Shown piece after piece: positions 60,371 through 64,000 of a stretch of DNA of 64,000 nucleotides. Position 1 is the stretch's first letter, and every line of letters begins with the position of its first letter. The translations under genes were made by a program, and so were the position numbers. This stretch comes from UBA1731 sp964440985. GTDB taxonomy: Bacteria; Verrucomicrobiota; Kiritimatiellia; RFP12; UBA1067. A model generated the notes under the pieces. That model ran no database searches. It saw nothing but the letters and a program-made list of their open reading frames with translations, and was not told where the DNA came from. Location of the stretch: assembly GCA_964440985.1 (NCBI GenBank), contig CAYTWE010000005.1, forward strand, positions 3,216-67,215. Direction: 5' to 3'.

Positions 60371-62875
60371 TCAGTTTGCGAGACGCATAAGATCCTCAAA
60401 GGACATCTTGGAGACGATGGCTTCGTCCGTTGCGCTTACCGTGGCGTCGATCACCATGCTCTTCTTCTCCTGAAGCTTCAGCACACGCTCCTCCACAGAG
60501 CCCTCTGAGATCAGCTTCACAACGCACACCTTCTTCTTCTGTCCAATGCGGTGCGCTCGGTCTGTCGCCTGGTTCTCTACGGCGGGATTCCACCACGGAT
60601 CGAAATGTATCACCGTGTCTGCACCGGTCAGGTTCAATCCCGTGCCGCCGGCGTGGAGCGAAATCAGAAACACCGGCATGTTGCCCTGGTTGAACCGGCG
60701 GCATTCGCCGAGACGATCCTTCGTGGATCCGTCAAGATAGCAGTACGCAATCCGGCGGCGTTCGAGTTCCTTGCGCAGTATCGAGAGCATCGCGACAAAC
60801 TGCGAGAACACCAGCACGCGGTGTCCGCCGTCGATCGCCTCGTCAAGCACGTCGAAGAATGCCTCCAGCTTTCCGGACTCCGCCGCAGAGCCTTTCACGG
60901 CGAGGGCGGGATGGTTGGCTATCTGGCGCATCCTCATCAGCACCGCAAGCATCTCGAACTTCGTCTTCGCGGCCTTCGCCTTCATGCGCACCTCATTCGT
61001 GAGACGCTGCTGCTCTTCGCTCATCGGGCAGTACGCAATGCGCACGATCTTGTCCGGCAGATCCTTTGCGACATCGCGCTTCAGTCTCCGCAGTATGAAC
61101 GGATGTATCTTGCGCCGGAGCTTCTCAAGCGCGGAGGCGCCTTCCTTGCCGCCGTTCTGCGCCGGAACCTCAATGTCGTCCTTGAACGTCTGGTAGTCGC
61201 CGAGATAATCCGGCAGCAGGAAGTCGAAGATGCTCCACACATCCGATACGGAGTTCTCCACCGGCGTTCCCGTAAGCACAAGCCGTTGGACGCTTCTGAG
61301 TAGCTTTGCGGCCTTTGCGTTGCGCGTGGAGCGGTTTTTTATGTGCTGTGCCTCGTCAAGCACAACGACGGAGAACCGCTTGTCGAGGTAGGCATCCTCC
61401 ACGTCGCGCTGCAGCAGGGCATACGAGGTTATCACCAGATCCGCCTTGGGAATGAGCGGAAATGCCTTTGCCCGCTCTGCGCCGGAGATGACAAGACGCT
61501 TCATCCACGGCGTGAACTTCGCGGCTTCCGCCTCCCAGTTGCGGACAAGCGACGTGGGGCACACGATAAGAGCCGGCTTTCCGTCGGCGTCCGGATCGGT
61601 TCTTCGCAGTGAGAGCCACGTGAGCGTCTGAAGGGTTTTGCCGAGACCCATCTCATCGGCGAGCAGACCTGAAAGCCCGCTTTTCTCAAGGAAACGCATC
61701 CAGTACACGCCCTGCTTTTGGTATGGACGCAGGGTGTTCTCCAGCTGTCCGAGATCGACAGGCTCAAAGCGCACATTGCCGTCTCTGTTCCGCTTCGATG
61801 CCGTCTCGCGCCAGGATGGCGCATCGTCGTCATCGAGACAGATTGCATCGAAGGACTCCACCGCGCTCTTCACGTACGGTGCGTATATGCCGCCAACACG
61901 GAAGAATCCGCGAGGAGCGTCGCCCTGGACGCTTACGCAGTCCGAGAACACGGAATGCATGTCCTTTACCGCTTCGGCGTCAAACAGCATCGGAACGCCG
62001 TCGTGAAGGATGAAGCTGTCGCCCCTGTTGAGCGCTGCATCGACGATTCTTCCGTCAATCTGACGTCCGTTCACCTCAAACATGTATCCCACGTCGAACG
62101 CGCCGCGAGGCGCGTCCTTCACCGTGACCACGGGAATGATCGTCGGCATCTTCTCCGTGAGAGCGTCGAGCCTTTGCGACAGGTTCACGCGCCAGCCCTG
62201 CCGCCTGAGATACGGTATGCCCGAGCCGAGGAAGTTGAGAACCCTGTTCAGTCCGGTTAGTGAAAGCCGCTTTCCGTCCTCGAATCCGTATCCTTTCAGC
62301 AGCCGCACCGCACGCTCTTCAGCATCGGGATTGCGTACATGGAACACAAGCGGGTCGTCCGGATCCTGCCTCGTCACGGCATCTACGTCCGCTGGGCCGC
62401 AGCATGGAAGTTCGACTTCGCCGTATTTCGCGAATATCTCCGCGCCGAGCGCCACGGCGGAGCTTCCGTACAGATCGACCCTGAAGCGCGGCGAATCAGG
62501 AATCACGCGGGCGTTGTCGGGGATGCGGGACGGTGTGGCGGAATCGTCAGTGCCGGAGGCCTCTTCGGCGTCATCGGGCATGTACGTCACCATCTGATGT
62601 ATTCCAAGCGCCACGACGTGCGGACACACCTGTCCAAGCACCTGGTTTGCGCGGCATGGGCAGTGCGATATCACCGTTCCGTCATCCAGCACCTCGAATG
62701 AGGTCTTCATCGGATATCCTGATGCGCCTGCAAGCTCTCCGGATATCACATGGTCTACATTGTCCCACTCAGCGCGAAGAACTGCGCCGTGCTGCACCAT
62801 GTTCAGGGCCTGGTTGAACACCTCGCCGCCGCCCCAGCCGATGAGGATGTCATTTGTGAAATCGGCAGGCGTCAT
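60371..62875 (-). CDS. SNF2-family helicase with N-terminal SWIM zinc finger
   Basis: An 834-residue DNA-dependent ATPase of the bacterial SNF2/RapA-like group. A SWIM zinc finger (Cys-Pro-Cys ... Cys-Pro-His, in SHCPCRANQVLGQVCPHVV) lies near residues 72-86. A middle region of about 250 residues follows, and then the helicase core: RPYQKQGVYWM, Walker A LLADEMGLGKTLQ, VVLDEAQHIKN (DEAQ), LTGTPVENS, and the C-terminal lobe with VLVFSQF, LISLHAGGTGLNLTGA and DRAHRIGQ. This architecture is common in bacteria and is linked to transcription or DNA repair, not proven. A GTG at 62887 gives four more residues; I prefer 62875 because the stop of a leader ORF overlaps it in ATGA. Confidence 0.94.
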   Translation of the reverse strand: MTPADFTNDILIGWGGGEVFNQALNMVQHGAVLRAEWDNVDHVISGELAGASGYPMKTSFEVLDDGTVISHCPCRANQVLGQVCPHVVALGIHQMVTYMPDDAEEASGTDDSATPSRIPDNARVIPDSPRFRVDLYGSSAVALGAEIFAKYGEVELPCCGPADVDAVTRQDPDDPLVFHVRNPDAEERAVRLLKGYGFEDGKRLSLTGLNRVLNFLGSGIPYLRRQGWRVNLSQRLDALTEKMPTIIPVVTVKDAPRGAFDVGYMFEVNGRQIDGRIVDAALNRGDSFILHDGVPMLFDAEAVKDMHSVFSDCVSVQGDAPRGFFRVGGIYAPYVKSAVESFDAICLDDDDAPSWRETASKRNRDGNVRFEPVDLGQLENTLRPYQKQGVYWMRFLEKSGLSGLLADEMGLGKTLQTLTWLSLRRTDPDADGKPALIVCPTSLVRNWEAEAAKFTPWMKRLVISGAERAKAFPLIPKADLVITSYALLQRDVEDAYLDKRFSVVVLDEAQHIKNRSTRNAKAAKLLRSVQRLVLTGTPVENSVSDVWSIFDFLLPDYLGDYQTFKDDIEVPAQNGGKEGASALEKLRRKIHPFILRRLKRDVAKDLPDKIVRIAYCPMSEEQQRLTNEVRMKAKAAKTKFEMLAVLMRMRQIANHPALAVKGSAAESGKLEAFFDVLDEAIDGGHRVLVFSQFVAMLSILRKELERRRIAYCYLDGSTKDRLGECRRFNQGNMPVFLISLHAGGTGLNLTGADTVIHFDPWWNPAVENQATDRAHRIGQKKKVCVVKLISEGSVEERVLKLQEKKSMVIDATVSATDEAIVSKMSFEDLMRLAN

Positions 62876-62916
62876 TTCTGCGTCCACCCGCTAACCGCTT
62901 CAAATTCCTTTTTCAT
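62872..62916 (-). CDS. Possible 14-codon leader ORF before the SNF2 helicase gene
   Basis: On the minus strand an ATG at 62916, 10 nt after the -10 box, opens MKKEFEAVSGWTQK, whose TGA overlaps the helicase ATG at 62875. The layout parallels the leader ORF at 46320-46364. Confidence 0.33.
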   Translation of the reverse strand: MKKEFEAVSGWTQK

Positions 62917-62926
62917 AGAGGGGTGA

Positions 62927-62935
62927 ATCATACCA
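62927..62935 (-). promoter_or_regulatory. Extended -10 box TGGTATGAT of the SNF2 helicase gene
   Basis: Minus-strand TGGTATGAT, preceded by an A/T-rich stretch, would start transcription near 62919 and give a leader of about 45 nt with the small ORF noted above. Confidence 0.55.
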
Positions 62936-62982
62936 AAAAAACGGAAGCAGATGACGACCGGTGGCCGCCGCCATGACATACA

Positions 62983-63789
62983 TCAATGTATGGACAGCGC
63001 AGGTGCAATCCGCGTTGCGTGACGGGTTTTCTTCCAGGGAGTTCCCTCTGGCGTGATGGAACGGATAGCAGCCTTCCACATCCGCCCGTCAAGTTTCAGG
63101 ATGCCGACGGCGGTATCCTCCGTCACCTTCTCGACAGACGACAGGTCGCCGGGCGAGACAAGCGTGAGCGAAGGCACAGACGCGCCAGTCGTGGGGTTCT
63201 TGCCGCCATAGCAGCCGAAATAGAAGCGTCCATTCGCGTAGTCGACGGTCTGTATGCCGAGATTCGTCCAGCCGCTGTGCAGCACGTGGCGATCGACAAA
63301 CCGGAATTCCGGCGTGTACTCGTAGACGTAGTTCTTGTCATGCGTGGGCGGCAATCCGCCAACTACGAAGAAATGCCCGTCCTTGTATGTCATGCCGCCC
63401 GCGCCGTGGCGCAGTTCGGGGACTTTCCAGCGCTTTACGAAGGAAAGGTCGTCGGCGTTGTAGGCATAGACCCAGCTGTCAGCCATGTCCTCCGTGTTGA
63501 ACCGTCCGTGATTGACTGCGACGTACACCTTGCCATCTACGACACAAAGATCGCCATGATGCGTTTTCAGTCCCTTTGCAACAGCGAGCAGCTTTCCGTT
63601 CAGGTCTGTCCGCGCCAGTTCGACCGTGTGCGACCACCAGATGTTTGTACCGTCCGTGCAGACGCCTTGAAGGTGCGGCGGCCATTCACCCTCGCTAACG
63701 ATGTCCTGCCGAGGCATCGACACGGCACCGAATGCCAGGCCATGGACAAAGGCAATCGCCAAAAGAGCTTTCTTCACGACATTCCCCAT
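62983..63789 (-). CDS. Secreted beta-propeller-like protein
   Basis: A 268-residue protein with a signal peptide (KKALLAIAFVHGLAFGAVS) and a series of short beta-sheet units of about 40 residues: GVCTDGTNIWWSHTVELARTD, GDLCVVDGKVYVAVNHG, GGMTYKDGHFFVVGGLP, IQTVDYANGRFYFGCYGG and AVGILKLDGRMWKAAIRS. This alternation of aspartate-glycine turns and aromatic strands is typical of quinoprotein or SMP30-like beta-propellers, but no PQQ or metal motif is evident. It could bind or hydrolyse a sugar lactone or simply be a structural protein. It is followed on the same strand by the SNF2 helicase gene, 66 nt beyond its stop. Confidence 0.68.
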   Translation of the reverse strand: MGNVVKKALLAIAFVHGLAFGAVSMPRQDIVSEGEWPPHLQGVCTDGTNIWWSHTVELARTDLNGKLLAVAKGLKTHHGDLCVVDGKVYVAVNHGRFNTEDMADSWVYAYNADDLSFVKRWKVPELRHGAGGMTYKDGHFFVVGGLPPTHDKNYVYEYTPEFRFVDRHVLHSGWTNLGIQTVDYANGRFYFGCYGGKNPTTGASVPSLTLVSPGDLSSVEKVTEDTAVGILKLDGRMWKAAIRSITPEGTPWKKTRHATRIAPALSIH

Positions 63790-63812
63790 TTACAAAACCG
63801 ATAATGGTGCGT

Positions 63813-63821
63813 ATTGTACCA
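63813..63821 (-). promoter_or_regulatory. Extended -10 box TGGTACAAT of the gene at 63789
   Basis: Minus-strand TGGTACAAT lies 23 nt before the ATG at 63789. No clear -35 hexamer is seen. Confidence 0.55.
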
Positions 63822-64000
63822 TTTCCCCAACGGTCTTTGGACGGTCAGGGAGGGGCTTTCGCGTGTCGAGCAGGACGAGACTGTCATCGCCGATCTTGTC
63901 GCCGATCGGGTCTGGTGTTCCGGTACCTCTATGAATCGCAGAACGAGGTCGCCAAAAAGCTTCTGCCGAGAATCGCCGCCGCGCACATCGTGTCGGAACC
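63814..64000 (+). other. Right edge: possible broken or incoming coding sequence on the plus strand
   Basis: Two overlapping plus-strand frames look coding and both run to the edge. The frame from 63814 reads HFPNGLWTVREGLSRVEQD and continues with TVIADLVADR; after about 63910 the next frame reads VFRYLYESQNEVAKKLLPRI and stays open. Joined by a one-base shift near 63910 they make a smooth protein segment. A GTG at 63915 could instead start a gene running out of the window. I do not recognise the family. A 70-codon minus-strand frame here (63774-63986) is probably a shadow. Confidence 0.3.

Noticed and set aside
63774..63986. 70-codon minus-strand frame at the right edge
   Set aside because: It overlaps the promoter and start of the beta-propeller gene and has no similarity; the plus-strand frames look more protein-like.

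Overview
The window looks like a chromosomal segment of an anaerobic polysaccharide-degrading bacterium of the PVC superphylum, most likely a Kiritimatiellota (Kiritimatiellae) relative. The reasons are a Minf_1886-type protein, which is known mainly from Planctomycetes and Verrucomicrobia; a V-type ATPase and a Rex redox repressor, which suggest fermentative life; many secreted glycosidases and SUMF1-like proteins without SusC/SusD pairs; and fairly GC-rich coding DNA. The assignment is an inference. I saw no rRNA, tRNA, CRISPR array, transposase or phage gene.

Layout. 1-4.5 kb: the 3' part of a secreted glutaminase-like protein, then cmk, a Minf_1886 protein, rsgA (lacking its zinc domain) and a convergent coiled-coil protein. 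4.9-15.5 kb: secreted glycan-degradation genes (unknown beta-sandwich protein, GH92, two SUMF1-like paralogues, a giant GH42-like protein). 15.6-19.9 kb: rex on the minus strand, divergent from a membrane glycosyltransfer operon (YfhO-like, GT2, GT87). 20-24.4 kb: V-ATPase D-I-K and a MATE exporter. 24.4-31.9 kb: a XylR/AraC-type regulator divergent from SGNH hydrolase, two beta-helix proteins and a metallophosphoesterase. 32-35.4 kb: a surface-repeat protein and a clan GH-A glycosidase. 35.5-42.4 kb: an operon of TadC-like, FHA, PEGA, tlyA, lipoprotein and ligA. 42.4-47.4 kb: a 1245-residue double transglutaminase-like protein, a flavoprotein and trmL. 47.5-48.5 kb: class II aldolase with its own promoter and terminator. 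48.8-59.8 kb: a fucose/uronate locus (MFS, orphan PTS EIIC, GH29, an apparently exported KduI, sodium symporter, DUF5107-TPR protein, family-5 binding protein). 59.8-64 kb: phosphodiesterase, SNF2 helicase, a secreted beta-propeller-like protein and an unresolved right edge.

The most general signal is a promoter rule. At seven starts on both strands a TGN-TATAAT-like extended -10 box ends exactly 7 nt before an ATG, so transcription should begin at or next to the start codon (leaderless mRNA). This rule also fixes the starts of several genes. Other signals are a 29-nt promoter element shared by two distant operons and a tandem repeat placed where the XylR-type regulator should bind.

Functionally, the secreted hydrolases (GH92, GH42-like, GH-A, GH29, beta-helix proteins) would break down host or algal glycans, and the symporters would import the products. 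KduI would isomerise unsaturated uronates, unusually perhaps outside the cytoplasm. The V-ATPase carries a sodium-type rotor site, which would fit a cell using sodium-driven SSS and MATE transport.
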